NCBI RefSeq assembly: GCF_022662305.1
Contig: NZ_JAKNQH010000003.1
Span: 248,001 to 312,000, forward strand
Reading direction: 5' to 3'
Origin: Sphingomonas sp. BAUL-RG-20F-R05-02
Lineage (GTDB): Bacteria > Pseudomonadota > Alphaproteobacteria > Sphingomonadales > Sphingomonadaceae
Length of the DNA: 64,000 nucleotides
Positions 42,267 to 50,714 of this stretch are shown here, piece by piece. Numbering within the stretch: the first letter of the stretch is position 1; each line of letters starts with the position of its first letter. The notes below the pieces were generated by a model. It was not told the DNA's origin. It saw only the letters and a list, made by a program, of their open reading frames with translations, and did no database searches. Position numbers and translations under genes: made by a program.

Positions 42267-43219
42267 AGCAATCCGTGACGTTTGGCGAAGATGTTGAACA
42301 GGTCGGGCCACGGCGAGGCGGTGCCGTCGGGCAGCGTCAGGCCGAAGCCGTGCCCGCCGGTTTCGAACAGGTGCGCCTCGGTCGGGATCTTCGCGGCACG
42401 GAGCGCAGCGAGCATCATCAGGCTGTTCTCGACCGGCACCGTCTGATCGTCGATCGCCTGCGCGAGGAAGGTCGGCGGGGTGGTCGGCTCGATGCCGTTT
42501 TCCAGCGAATAGGCGCGGCGCTGTTCTACGCTGGCATCGCGCCCGAGCAGTTCGATCCGCGAGCCGCTATGCCCGAACGGCCCGGTCATGGTGATGACTG
42601 GGTAGATCAACGCGGTGGCGCGGGGTGAGAGCGGTTCGCGATCGATCGCATCGTTCACCGCCTCGGTGGCGAGCGACTGGCGCGTGCTCAGCCAGCCGGC
42701 GAGATGCCCGCCCGCCGAGAAACCCACCACGCCGATCCGGTCCGCCGAATAGCCGTATCGGCCGGCGAGTGACCGCATCATCCGCAGTGCGCGCTGCGCG
42801 TCCTGCAAAGGCGCTTCCGGCCCGGCCTTCCAGCCATCGGCGGGCATCCGGTAGGTGAGCGAAAAGCAGGTATAGCCATCCTGCGCAAACCGTGCGGCGA
42901 CGTCGAACCCCTCGTGCTGGAGCGAGTCGAACCGGTAGCCGCCGCCGGGGATCAGCAGCAGCGCCGCGCCGTTTGGCTTGGCCGCGCGCTGTACGGTCAG
43001 TGTCGGATTGGTGGTATGCGCGACGTGCAGCTGCGGCACGCCTGCCTTGTTGAGCGGGTTGGTGTCCTCCTGCCTCAGGCCGGCCGGCACGCCCCCCGGC
43101 GGCCCCGCCGGCCAAAGCCTGAGCGTCTCGCCCGGAGCCGGCGTCGCGGCGCGTGCGGCACCGGCGGCAAGGCCAAGCGCTGCGCCGCCGGCGATCAACG
43201 TCCTGCGATCAATCGTCAT
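42263..43219 (-). CDS. Exported alpha/beta hydrolase, acetylesterase-like
   Basis: Esterase of 318 residues with a twin-arginine-type leader (TIDRRTLIAGGAALGLAAGAARAA). LLLIPGGGYRFDSLQHEG (oxyanion region), GFSAGGHLAGW (nucleophile Ser, about 165), DDQTVPVENSL (Asp) and GGHGFGL (His) give a full triad. It resembles the hydrolases at 7279 and 50715. In an operon with a CE12 acetylesterase and rhamnose genes, deacetylation of pectin oligosaccharides is the likely job. The ATG at 43219 overlaps the CE12 stop; ATG 43225 is an alternative. Confidence 0.8.
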   Translation of the reverse strand: MTIDRRTLIAGGAALGLAAGAARAATPAPGETLRLWPAGPPGGVPAGLRQEDTNPLNKAGVPQLHVAHTTNPTLTVQRAAKPNGAALLLIPGGGYRFDSLQHEGFDVAARFAQDGYTCFSLTYRMPADGWKAGPEAPLQDAQRALRMMRSLAGRYGYSADRIGVVGFSAGGHLAGWLSTRQSLATEAVNDAIDREPLSPRATALIYPVITMTGPFGHSGSRIELLGRDASVEQRRAYSLENGIEPTTPPTFLAQAIDDQTVPVENSLMMLAALRAAKIPTEAHLFETGGHGFGLTLPDGTASPWPDLFNIFAKRHGLL

Positions 43220-44043
43220 TGGCATCCCCGGCGGCCTAGCGGCGTGGTGCGCAGCAACAGCGGGCGCTCGGCCAGCACATGCCCGGACAGCGGCAGGTTC
43301 AGCTCCTTCAACGCACCGGCGACGAGATCGGCGATACGTCGCGCGCCCAGTTCGCTGAAATGCGTGTCGTCGTCGATCCCCTTGGGGAAGCCGGGGAACG
43401 CACCGGCGGGAGCGTGGAGGTAATAGCCGCGCGATGCCGCCTCACCGGTTTGGTCCAGCCACGCGCGCGACAATCCCTCTAGGTCGATCAGCGGCGTCTG
43501 CGTGGGGGTGGAAAGCTCACGCATCACCGCCGACCAGTCGGCGAAGTTCGCCTTGGCCTTGCCGTCCGGTCCGAACATATGCTGGCCGACCGGCGTCACC
43601 AGTACGGGGATCGCGCGCGCGCCGCGCACTTGCCAGATGAAGCGCAGCAGATTGTCGCGATAGGTGGTCGCCGGATCGGCATAGCGTTCCGGTTTTGCCT
43701 TGTAGGCGTCGTTATGGCCGAACTGGATCAGTACTACGTCACCCGGCTGGACGCGCGCCATCAGCCCGTCCCAGCGGCCCTCGCCGATGAACGTCTTGGT
43801 GCTGCGTCCCGCCATGGCGAGGTCGACCACTTCGGTGCCGGCGTCGAGGCCGCAGGGCAGCATCTGCCCCCAGCCGGTCTGCGGATAGCGATCCTCGCCA
43901 TAGACCGACGCGGTGGAGTCGCTCGCGATCAGGATCTTGCCGAAACCCGGTAGCACCGGCGCCGGGGCAGGGTCGGGTGCTGGCGCCGCGCCGACCAGCA
44001 ACGCGGCAGCGGCGGCGAGCAGGGCGAAGCGGCGCGCGCGCAT
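43216..44043 (-). CDS. CE12 rhamnogalacturonan acetylesterase-like SGNH hydrolase
   Basis: Exported deacetylase, 275 residues, with leader and a Pro-Ala linker (APAPDPAPAP). The SGNH blocks are ASDSTAS (nucleophile), the Gly in LAMAGRSTKTF, IQFGHNDAYK and DDTHFSELGA with the catalytic Asp-x-x-His. This order is that of family CE12, which removes acetyl groups from rhamnogalacturonan. The ATG at 44043 overlaps the rhamnose dehydrogenase stop by one base (a GTG at 44046 is also possible). Confidence 0.9.
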   Translation of the reverse strand: MRARRFALLAAAAALLVGAAPAPDPAPAPVLPGFGKILIASDSTASVYGEDRYPQTGWGQMLPCGLDAGTEVVDLAMAGRSTKTFIGEGRWDGLMARVQPGDVVLIQFGHNDAYKAKPERYADPATTYRDNLLRFIWQVRGARAIPVLVTPVGQHMFGPDGKAKANFADWSAVMRELSTPTQTPLIDLEGLSRAWLDQTGEAASRGYYLHAPAGAFPGFPKGIDDDTHFSELGARRIADLVAGALKELNLPLSGHVLAERPLLLRTTPLGRRGCQ

Positions 44044-44807
44044 CACTGCAGGTTCACGAACAGGCCGCCATCGACCAGCAAGGCCGCGCCGGTGACATAG
44101 GCCGCCATGTCGGAGGCGAGGAACACGATCGGCCCGACCATATCCTCGGGCTGACCCAGCCGGCCGAGCGGCACGCGGCCTTCCATCGCCTCGCGCTTCT
44201 TCGTGTCGGCGAGGTCTTCCTTGTTGATTTCGGTCAGGATCGTGCCGGGCAGCAGCGAGTTGCAGCGGATCTTGTGCTTGCCGAGCGCGATCGCGGTGGA
44301 CTGCATCAGCGAATGCACGCCCGCCTTGGTCGGCGTGTAATGCGTCTGGTATTCGCCGCCGACGAGTGCGGAGATCGACGACACCGCGACGATCGACCCG
44401 CCATTGCCTTGCGCGACCATCTGGTTGGCGGCGGCCTGCACCATGAAATACGCGCCGTGCATGTTGACCCGCATGGTGCGCTCGAACGTCTCGACCGGCA
44501 TGTCGAGGAAGGCATGGAACGGGCAGATGCCGGCGTTGTTGACCATCACGTCGACCTTGCCGAAGCGCTCGACCGCCTTGGCAACGAACTCCTTGGCGGT
44601 TTCAGGCTCGGCCACGTCGCCCTTCACGGCGAGGCCGCGCTGGCCGGTCGCCTCGATCGCCGCCACGCACGCCTCGGCATCGTCGTCACGGCTGTGATAG
44701 TTGATGACGACATCGGCGCCATGCTGCGCCGCGCCGATCGCGGCGGCGCGGCCGATACCGGTCGATGCGCCGGTGACGAGGACGGTCTTGCCTTCGAGCA
44801 GCTTCAT
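44043..44807 (-). CDS. LRA1: L-rhamnose 1-dehydrogenase (LRA1-type SDR)
   Basis: Cytoplasmic short-chain dehydrogenase, 254 residues, oxidising L-rhamnose to L-rhamnono-lactone, the first step of the non-phosphorylating pathway. MKLLEGKTVLVTGASTGIGRAAAIGAA carries the cofactor motif; NNAG near residue 90 and YTPTK near 160 complete the active site. Assignment rests on similarity to known L-rhamnose dehydrogenases and on the presence of all later steps in the divergent operon. It follows the IclR gene by 24 bases. Confidence 0.85.
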   Translation of the reverse strand: MKLLEGKTVLVTGASTGIGRAAAIGAAQHGADVVINYHSRDDDAEACVAAIEATGQRGLAVKGDVAEPETAKEFVAKAVERFGKVDVMVNNAGICPFHAFLDMPVETFERTMRVNMHGAYFMVQAAANQMVAQGNGGSIVAVSSISALVGGEYQTHYTPTKAGVHSLMQSTAIALGKHKIRCNSLLPGTILTEINKEDLADTKKREAMEGRVPLGRLGQPEDMVGPIVFLASDMAAYVTGAALLVDGGLFVNLQ

Positions 44808-44831
44808 GGGTGCGCGTTCCTTCTCGGGTGT

Positions 44832-45659
44832 TTAGCGCCGCGGGAGGCGGCGGGGAGGTCGGGTGCCGGCGATCCAGCCGAGGTCGGCGCTGATCTGCTC
44901 GGCGGTTTCACGCACGTCCTGGCTGATCGCGCTCATGCGGTCGTCGTCGAGATATTGCGCCGCGCTCGACAGGCTGATCGCGGCGATGATCCGGCCCGAC
45001 GCATCGCGCACCGGCGCGGCGACGCAGCGGACCAGATCCTCGTTTTCCTCAAGATCGTAAGCGTGGCCGCTGGCGACATAGCCGCGCATCCGTTCCGCCC
45101 AGACATCGTAATCGGTGACCGGCGCACCGTGCTGCCGCGAGGTTTCGAACAGTCCGCGCCACGCGCTCTCCGGCGTGTCGAGCAGCAGCGCCTTGCCAAG
45201 CCCCGTGGAGGTGAGCGGGTGGCGATCGCCGATCCGGCTGGAGATATCGACGCGGCGGCGACCCGGTATCTTGTCGAGGTACAGCGCGAGATCGACGTCG
45301 AGCCGGCCGAGATGCACGGTATCCTCGCTCCTGGCGGCAAGCTCCTCCAGCCGTGGGCGGGAGATCTGCACCACGTCGGCCTGGCTTTGCGCGAGGAAGC
45401 CGAGCTGCAACAGCTTCGGCCCGAGCTGATACCCCTCGCGCGGCAGGAAGGTGAGGAAGCCGCGATCGGTGAGCGCATTGGCGAGCCGGTGCGTGGTCGA
45501 GCGGGTCAGCCCCATCGCTGCCGACAGATCGGCAAGTTTGATCGGCCCGTCGATCACCTTGTCGAGCATGTCGAGGCCACGCAACAGCGTCTGACTGCCT
45601 TGAATCTTGGAGCGTTCCTCGCCGCCTTCGGATTCTTCGTTTGACGCGCCTTGTCTCAT
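44832..45659 (-). CDS. IclR-family regulator of rhamnose/pectin genes
   Basis: Transcription factor of 275 residues: winged HTH near residues 25-85 (LADLSAAMGLTRSTTHRLANALTDRGFL) and a C-terminal effector domain (TVHLGRLDVDLALYLDKIPG, LTSTGLGKALL, AAISLSSAAQYL). It is the first gene of the minus-strand rhamnose-lut unit and divergent from the L-rhamnonate dehydratase operon, so it probably controls both in response to a rhamnose-pathway intermediate. GTG at 45662 and ATG at 45659 are adjacent possible starts. Confidence 0.9.
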   Translation of the reverse strand: MRQGASNEESEGGEERSKIQGSQTLLRGLDMLDKVIDGPIKLADLSAAMGLTRSTTHRLANALTDRGFLTFLPREGYQLGPKLLQLGFLAQSQADVVQISRPRLEELAARSEDTVHLGRLDVDLALYLDKIPGRRRVDISSRIGDRHPLTSTGLGKALLLDTPESAWRGLFETSRQHGAPVTDYDVWAERMRGYVASGHAYDLEENEDLVRCVAAPVRDASGRIIAAISLSSAAQYLDDDRMSAISQDVRETAEQISADLGWIAGTRPPRRLPRR

Positions 45660-45663
45660 CACC

Positions 45664-45676
45664 TAATATCCTATCC
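45664..45676. promoter_or_regulatory. Possible IclR site near its own start
   Basis: TAATATCCTATCC shares ATATnCTAT with the palindrome at 61772-61786 upstream of rhaM. It overlaps the iclR ribosome-binding region, so the match may be partly coincidental. Confidence 0.25.
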
Positions 45677-45736
45677 CATAAAGTGAGAAAGTAAACAGTA
45701 AACCGGGGGAGCAGAGCCGCTTTTTGATCCACACGG

Positions 45737-45759
45737 TCCCGCAACGTCCACTTGCGGGA
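45737..45759. promoter_or_regulatory. Inverted repeat in divergent rhamnose promoter region
   Basis: Perfect 8-bp arms TCCCGCAA / TTGCGGGA with a 7-base centre, midway between the IclR and dehydratase genes; operator or RNA hairpin. Confidence 0.4.
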
Positions 45760-45772
45760 TCAATGTATCATA

Positions 45773-45803
45773 ATGTGAAACCGGCTGGCGATTCCTTTCA
45801 CAT
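45773..45803. promoter_or_regulatory. Long-spaced inverted repeat upstream of L-rhamnonate dehydratase
   Basis: Arms ATGTGAAA (45773-45780) and TTTCACAT (45796-45803) are perfect and about two helical turns apart, 40 bases before the GTG start. The geometry suits a dimeric regulator such as IclR. Confidence 0.45.
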
Positions 45804-45842
45804 ACTGGATATGAACACATTGCCCTTGTCGGGAGATAGCTG

Positions 45843-47036
45843 GTGACCTTGAAGACCCTGTCGAAGATCAAGCATGTTCGCGCCTTCACGGTGCGCGGCG
45901 GCGGTGCCGATTATCACGATCAGGGCGAAGGCCACTGGATCGACAATCACATCGCCACGCCGATGAGCCGCTATCCCGAATACCGTCAGAGCCGGCAGAG
46001 CTTCGGCATCAACGTGCTCGGCACGCTGGTGGTGGAGATCGAGGCGGAGGACGGCACGGTCGGCTTCGCGGTGACGACCGGCGGCGAGCCGGCGTGCTAC
46101 ATCGTAGAGAAACACCTCGCGCGCTTCCTAGAAGGGCGTTCGCCGCTCGAGTACGAGAAGATCTGGGATCAGATGTACTTCTCGACGCAATATTACGGGC
46201 GCAAGGGCCTCGTCATCAACGCGATCTCGGGCGTCGATCTTGCGCTATGGGATCTGCTCGGCAAGCTGCGGCAGGAGCCGGTGTACCATATGCTTGGCGG
46301 CGCGGTGCGCGACGAGCTGCAATTCTACGCGACCGGCGCGCGTCCCGATCTCGCCAAGGAGTTCGGTTTCATCGGCGGCAAGATGGCACTGCACCACGGA
46401 CCTGCGGAGGGCGTCGAGGGCCTCAAGAGGAACATCGCCGAACTCGCCGACATGCGCGAGAAGGTCGGGCCGGACTTCTGGCTGATGTGGGATTGCTGGA
46501 TGGCGCTCGACGTGGAGTATGCCACCCGCCTCGCGATCGCCGCGCACGAATATGGCCTCAAGTGGATCGAGGAGGCGATCAGCCCCGACGATTACTGGGG
46601 CTATGCCGAATTGAAGCGCAACGTGCCGAAGGGCATGCTGGTGACCACCGGCGAGCATGAGGCGACCCGCTGGGGCTTCCGCATGCTGATGGAGATGGAC
46701 TGCTGCGACATCATTCAGCCGGACGTGGGCTGGTGCGGCGGCATCACCGAGCTGCTAAAGATCAGCGCGCTCGCCGATGCCAAGGGCAAGATGGTCGTGC
46801 CGCACGGATCGTCGGTCTACAGCTACCACTTCGTCATCACCCGCCACAACTCGCCGTTCGCCGAGTTCCTGATGATGCACCCCGGACCGACCGAGGTGGT
46901 GCCGATGTTCGCGCCGCAGTTGCTCGGCGAACCGGTACCGCAGAACGGCCGCCTCAAGGCAAGTGCGCTCGACAAGCCGGGCTTTGGCGTCGAATGGAAC
47001 GCCGAGATCGCCAAGCACCGCCCCTACACACACTGA
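45843..47036 (+). CDS. LRA3: L-rhamnonate dehydratase (LRA3)
   Basis: Enolase-superfamily enzyme, 397 residues, dehydrating L-rhamnonate to 2-keto-3-deoxy-L-rhamnonate. Metal ligands and catalytic residues are in [13 protein letters not shown] (Asp), [14 protein letters not shown] (Glu), [12 protein letters not shown] (Glu) and the base His in [25 protein letters not shown] is also diagnostic. The GTG start follows GGGAGAT. First gene of the plus-strand rhamnose operon. Confidence 0.93.
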   Translation: MTLKTLSKIKHVRAFTVRGGGADYHDQGEGHWIDNHIATPMSRYPEYRQSRQSFGINVLGTLVVEIEAEDGTVGFAVTTGGEPACYIVEKHLARFLEGRSPLEYEKIWDQMYFSTQYYGRKGLVINAISGVDLALWDLLGKLRQEPVYHMLGGAVRDELQFYATGARPDLAKEFGFIGGKMALHHGPAEGVEGLKRNIAELADMREKVGPDFWLMWDCWMALDVEYATRLAIAAHEYGLKWIEEAISPDDYWGYAELKRNVPKGMLVTTGEHEATRWGFRMLMEMDCCDIIQPDVGWCGGITELLKISALADAKGKMVVPHGSSVYSYHFVITRHNSPFAEFLMMHPGPTEVVPMFAPQLLGEPVPQNGRLKASALDKPGFGVEWNAEIAKHRPYTH

Positions 47037-47060
47037 TCTACAGACAGCGAGACCTAACAC

Positions 47061-47918
47061 ATGAAACTCTGCCGCTTCGGCCCGCTGGGCCAGGAAAAGC
47101 CGGGCATCGTCGATGCCGATGGCGCCATCCGCGACCTGTCGGGCGTGATCCCCGAACTGACGATCGAGACGCTGCCGCAGGCGCTCGCCGCCGACGCCGC
47201 GTCGCTGCCGGTCGTCGAGGGGACGCCGCGCTACGGCGTGCCGATCAAGGGCATCGGCAAGATCGTCGCGATCGGCCTCAACTACCGTGACCATGCGATC
47301 GAATCGAACCTGCCGATCCCGACCGAACCGATGATGTTCATGAAGGCATTGTCGAGCCTGTCCGGCCCGAACGACGACGTGATGCTGCCCAAGGGTTCGA
47401 CGCACGGTGACTGGGAAGTCGAACTCGGCGTTATCATCGGCAAGACCTGCCGCTACGTGTCGGAGGATGCGGCGCTCGATCACGTCGCCGGCTTCACGCT
47501 GGTCAACGACGTGTCGGAGCGCTTCAACCAGAAGCAGCGCGGCAGCCAATGGTCGAAAGGCAAGGGCCACGACACCTTCTGCCCGACCGGCCCGTGGCTG
47601 GTCACGCCGGACGAGGTGGGTGACCACCAGGATCTCGGCATGAGCCTCGACGTCAACGGCGAGCGCATGCAGACCGGCAACACCAAGACGATGATCTTCG
47701 ACGTGAAGCAGCTCATCGCCTATGTCAGCGAATATATCACGCTGTATCCGGGCGATCTCGTCATCACCGGCACCCCGCCGGGCGTGGGCGAGGGCAAGAA
47801 GCCGGAAGCGATCTATCTCAAGGCCGGCGACGTGATGGAACTGGCGATCGACAAGCTCGGCATGCAGCGCCAGCAGGTCGTGGCGTGGAAGCAGCTCGGC
47901 GCGGAGACGCTGGCATGA
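47061..47918 (+). CDS. LRA6: 2,4-Diketo-3-deoxy-L-rhamnonate hydrolase (LRA6, FAH family)
   Basis: Fumarylacetoacetase-fold hydrolase, 285 residues, splitting 2,4-diketo-3-deoxy-L-rhamnonate to pyruvate and L-lactate. IVAIGLNYRDHAIE, the metal-binding DWEVELGVIIG (Glu-x-Glu) and TLVNDVSER (Asp), and DLVITGTPPGVGEGKKP are typical of the family. The exact substrate is taken from the operon, which has all other LRA steps. It overlaps the LRA5 gene by four bases. Confidence 0.88.
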   Translation: MKLCRFGPLGQEKPGIVDADGAIRDLSGVIPELTIETLPQALAADAASLPVVEGTPRYGVPIKGIGKIVAIGLNYRDHAIESNLPIPTEPMMFMKALSSLSGPNDDVMLPKGSTHGDWEVELGVIIGKTCRYVSEDAALDHVAGFTLVNDVSERFNQKQRGSQWSKGKGHDTFCPTGPWLVTPDEVGDHQDLGMSLDVNGERMQTGNTKTMIFDVKQLIAYVSEYITLYPGDLVITGTPPGVGEGKKPEAIYLKAGDVMELAIDKLGMQRQQVVAWKQLGAETLA

Positions 47919-48661
47919 ACTACGCGGGACGTTTCGACGGTCGCTGCGCGATCGTCACCGGCGGCGCGTCGGGCCTCGGCAAGGCTGTCGCCAAGCGCAT
48001 CGTCGCGGAGGGCGGCAAGGCCGTGTTGTGGGACGTGAACGCCGATGCGCTGGAAGCCGCCAAGGCCGAAACCGGCGCGACCGACGTGTACGCGCTCGAC
48101 GTGTCGGATCAGGCGCAGGTCGAGGCAGCGGCCGCCGCCGCGAACGCCGCGCTCGGCAAGATCGACATCCTCGTCAATTCGGCCGGCATCACCGGTGCGA
48201 CCGCGCCGGTCCACGAATTCCCGCTCGATAGCTGGAAGCGCGTGATCGACATCAACCTCAACGGCCTGTTCTATTGCTGCCGCGCGGTGGTGCCTTTCCT
48301 GATCGCCAACGGCTACGGCCGCATCGCCAACCTAGCCTCGGTGGCGGGCAAGGAAGGCAACCCGAACGCCTCAGCCTATTCGGCCTCCAAGGCGGGCGTG
48401 ATCGGTCTCACCAAGTCGCTCGGCAAGGAACTGGCCGAAAAGGGCGTGATCGCCAACGCGCTAACGCCCGCCACGTTCGAGAGTCCGATCCTCGCGCAGC
48501 TTCCGCAAAGCCAGGTCGATTACATGCGCTCCAAGATTCCGATGGGGCGCCTCGGCGAAGTCGATGAGAGCGCGGCGATGGTGTGCTTCATGGTGAGCGA
48601 GGAGTGCAGCTTCACCACCGCCTCCACGTTCGACACGTCGGGCGGCCGCACTACCTTCTAA
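47915..48661 (+). CDS. LRA5: 2-Keto-3-deoxy-L-rhamnonate 4-dehydrogenase (LRA5, SDR)
   Basis: Short-chain dehydrogenase of 248 residues. TGGASGLGKAVAKR binds NAD; NSAG near residue 90; YSASK near 158 is catalytic. It oxidises C4 of 2-keto-3-deoxy-L-rhamnonate to give the LRA6 substrate. Identity is from family plus operon position. The C-terminus (SFTTASTFDTSGGRTTF) matches SDRs of this pathway. Coupled to LRA6 by an ATGA overlap. Confidence 0.85.
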   Translation: MNYAGRFDGRCAIVTGGASGLGKAVAKRIVAEGGKAVLWDVNADALEAAKAETGATDVYALDVSDQAQVEAAAAAANAALGKIDILVNSAGITGATAPVHEFPLDSWKRVIDINLNGLFYCCRAVVPFLIANGYGRIANLASVAGKEGNPNASAYSASKAGVIGLTKSLGKELAEKGVIANALTPATFESPILAQLPQSQVDYMRSKIPMGRLGEVDESAAMVCFMVSEECSFTTASTFDTSGGRTTF

Positions 48662-48722
48662 CCGACACGGGCGCAGCCGTCCGCCAAGAGACGGCGCGCC
48701 CTAAGCTCCCCGGGAGAGCGCA

Positions 48723-49625
48723 TTGCCTGACACACGGCCCTTCGTCGACGCGCATGTCCATCTGTGGGATTTGGCGCATCTGCGCTATGCGTGGCTGACC
48801 CCGCCGTTCAGCGACGCCGGGCCGAACGGCAGCGTCGAGCCGATCGCCAAGACGTACCGGCTCGACGACTACCTCGCCGATGCGGCAGGTTGGGACGTGC
48901 GCGGTATCGTCCATATCGATGCCGGCGCGCACCCGGACGATGCGCTGGCGGAAACCGACTGGTTGCAGGGTATCGCCGATGAACGCGGCATGCCGAACGC
49001 GATCGTCGCCTTTGCCGCGCTCGACGATCCCGATGTGGACGCGCTGCTGGCGGCGCATGCGAAGCGCCCGAACGTTCGCGGCATTCGCCACATCGTCAAC
49101 TGGCACGCGGAGGCCAACCGCACGTACACGCCGCGCGACGTGACGCAGGATGAGGCGTGGGCGGCGGGCTTCGCAGCGCTCGGCAGACATGGCCTCAGCT
49201 TCGATCTGCAAGGATATGCCGGGCAGTTCGCAGGTCTCGTGCCGCTGATCGAGCGTCACCCCGAAACGCCGGTCATCATCAACCACATGGGCATGATGGT
49301 GCCGGGCGAGCAAGCCGAGTGGCGCGCCGGCATGGCCGCGCTCGCCGCGCTGCCCAGCGTTTCGGTCAAGCTCTCCGGCATCGGCTTCAGCGATCGCCGC
49401 TGGTCGGCGGACCTCGCGCGCGATCAGATCCGTACCACAATCGACCTGTTCGGCAGCAACCGCGCGATGTTCGCCAGCGACTTCCCGACCGACAAGCTGT
49501 TCGGCAGCTTCGCCCAGCACCTCGACACCTACGCCGACATCGTCGCCGACCTCACGCCGCACGAACAGCACGCGCTGTTCGCCGCCAACGCCAACCGCAT
49601 CTATCGACTGGGCCTGACACTATGA
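48723..49625 (+). CDS. LRA2: L-rhamnono-lactonase (LRA2, amidohydrolase family)
   Basis: Metal-dependent TIM-barrel hydrolase, 300 residues, opening L-rhamnono-lactone. The metal motif FVDAHVHLWDL is at the N-terminus; VIINHMGMM and FASDFPTDKL supply further His and Asp. A TTG start at 48723 follows GGGAGAG. It overlaps rhaT (ATGA). Lactonase assignment is by family and operon. Confidence 0.87.
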   Translation: MPDTRPFVDAHVHLWDLAHLRYAWLTPPFSDAGPNGSVEPIAKTYRLDDYLADAAGWDVRGIVHIDAGAHPDDALAETDWLQGIADERGMPNAIVAFAALDDPDVDALLAAHAKRPNVRGIRHIVNWHAEANRTYTPRDVTQDEAWAAGFAALGRHGLSFDLQGYAGQFAGLVPLIERHPETPVIINHMGMMVPGEQAEWRAGMAALAALPSVSVKLSGIGFSDRRWSADLARDQIRTTIDLFGSNRAMFASDFPTDKLFGSFAQHLDTYADIVADLTPHEQHALFAANANRIYRLGLTL

Positions 49626-50689
49626 ACGGCACTCCGAACCCGCTGATCGGCGTGATCTACCACTGGCTCGGCGGTTTCTCGTCGGCGACCTTTTACGTGC
49701 CGTATCGCGGCGTGAAGCGCTGGTCGTGGGAGATCTACTGGCTGACCGGGGGCATCTTCTCCTGGCTGCTTGCGCCGTGGTTCTTCGCGTCCGTCCAGAC
49801 GGAGGATCTGCTCGGCGTGCTGGGACGCGCGCCCACGCCGACATTGCTGTGGCCGGTGGTTTTCGGGCTGCTGTGGGGGTTCGGCGGGCTGACCTATGGG
49901 CTGACGATGCGGTATCTCGGCCTATCGCTCGGCATGGCGGTGGTGCTTGGGCTGTGCACGGTGTTCGGGACGCTGATCCCGCCGCTGGTGCAGGGCGATT
50001 TCGCCGCCAAGCTGCTCGATACGCCATCCGGGCTGATCGTGCTGCTCGGCCTCGCCATCACGCTCGCCGGGATCGGCGTGGTTGCCTTCGCCGGTGCGCG
50101 CAAGGATGCGGCGTTGAGCGATGCGGAGAAGGCCGAGACGGTCGCCGAATTCAACTTTCGCAAGGGCGTCGCGGTGGCGGTGTTCTCCGGCATCATGTCG
50201 TCTTGCTTCGCGTTCGGCCTTGCCGCGGGCGAGCCGATCAAGGCGATCTCCGCGCAGGCCGGCACCGGCCCGCTGTGGACCGGGCTGCCGATCCTGTGCC
50301 TCGTCATGTTCGGTGGGCTCGTCACCAACGGACTGTGGTGCGCGTGGCTGATCGCCAAGAACCGCAGCGCCGGGCAGTGGCTCGGGCGCGGCGCGGTCGC
50401 TGCCGGTGCGCCGCTTGCCAAGAATTACCTGCTGTCCGCGCTGGCCGGGACGATGTGGTATTTCCAATTCTTCTTCTACACGATGGGCGAGAGCCAGATG
50501 GGCCGCTTCGGCTTTTCGAGCTGGACGCTGCACATGGCGAGCATCATCATCTTCGGCACCTTGTGGGGTTTCGCGTTCAACGAGTGGAAGGCGGCGGCGC
50601 CGCGCGTGCGTGCGATGGTGTGGGGCGGCATCGGCCTGCTCGTGCTGGCGACGGTGGTGATCGGCTACGGCAACAGCCTCGCCGCATAA
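49622..50689 (+). CDS. rhaT: L-rhamnose:H+ symporter
   Basis: Inner-membrane sugar transporter, 355 residues with about ten hydrophobic helices. IGVIYHWLGGFSSATFYVPYRGVKRWSWEIYWLTGGIFSWLLAP is the unmistakable RhaT opening; LGLSLGMAVVLGLCTVFGTLIPP and YFQFFFYTMGESQMG are also conserved. It imports L-rhamnose for the surrounding pathway and is coupled to the lactonase gene. Confidence 0.95.
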   Translation: MNGTPNPLIGVIYHWLGGFSSATFYVPYRGVKRWSWEIYWLTGGIFSWLLAPWFFASVQTEDLLGVLGRAPTPTLLWPVVFGLLWGFGGLTYGLTMRYLGLSLGMAVVLGLCTVFGTLIPPLVQGDFAAKLLDTPSGLIVLLGLAITLAGIGVVAFAGARKDAALSDAEKAETVAEFNFRKGVAVAVFSGIMSSCFAFGLAAGEPIKAISAQAGTGPLWTGLPILCLVMFGGLVTNGLWCAWLIAKNRSAGQWLGRGAVAAGAPLAKNYLLSALAGTMWYFQFFFYTMGESQMGRFGFSSWTLHMASIIIFGTLWGFAFNEWKAAAPRVRAMVWGGIGLLVLATVVIGYGNSLAA

Positions 50690-50714
50690 GGCCGACCAAA
50701 CGAAGGGGATTGCG

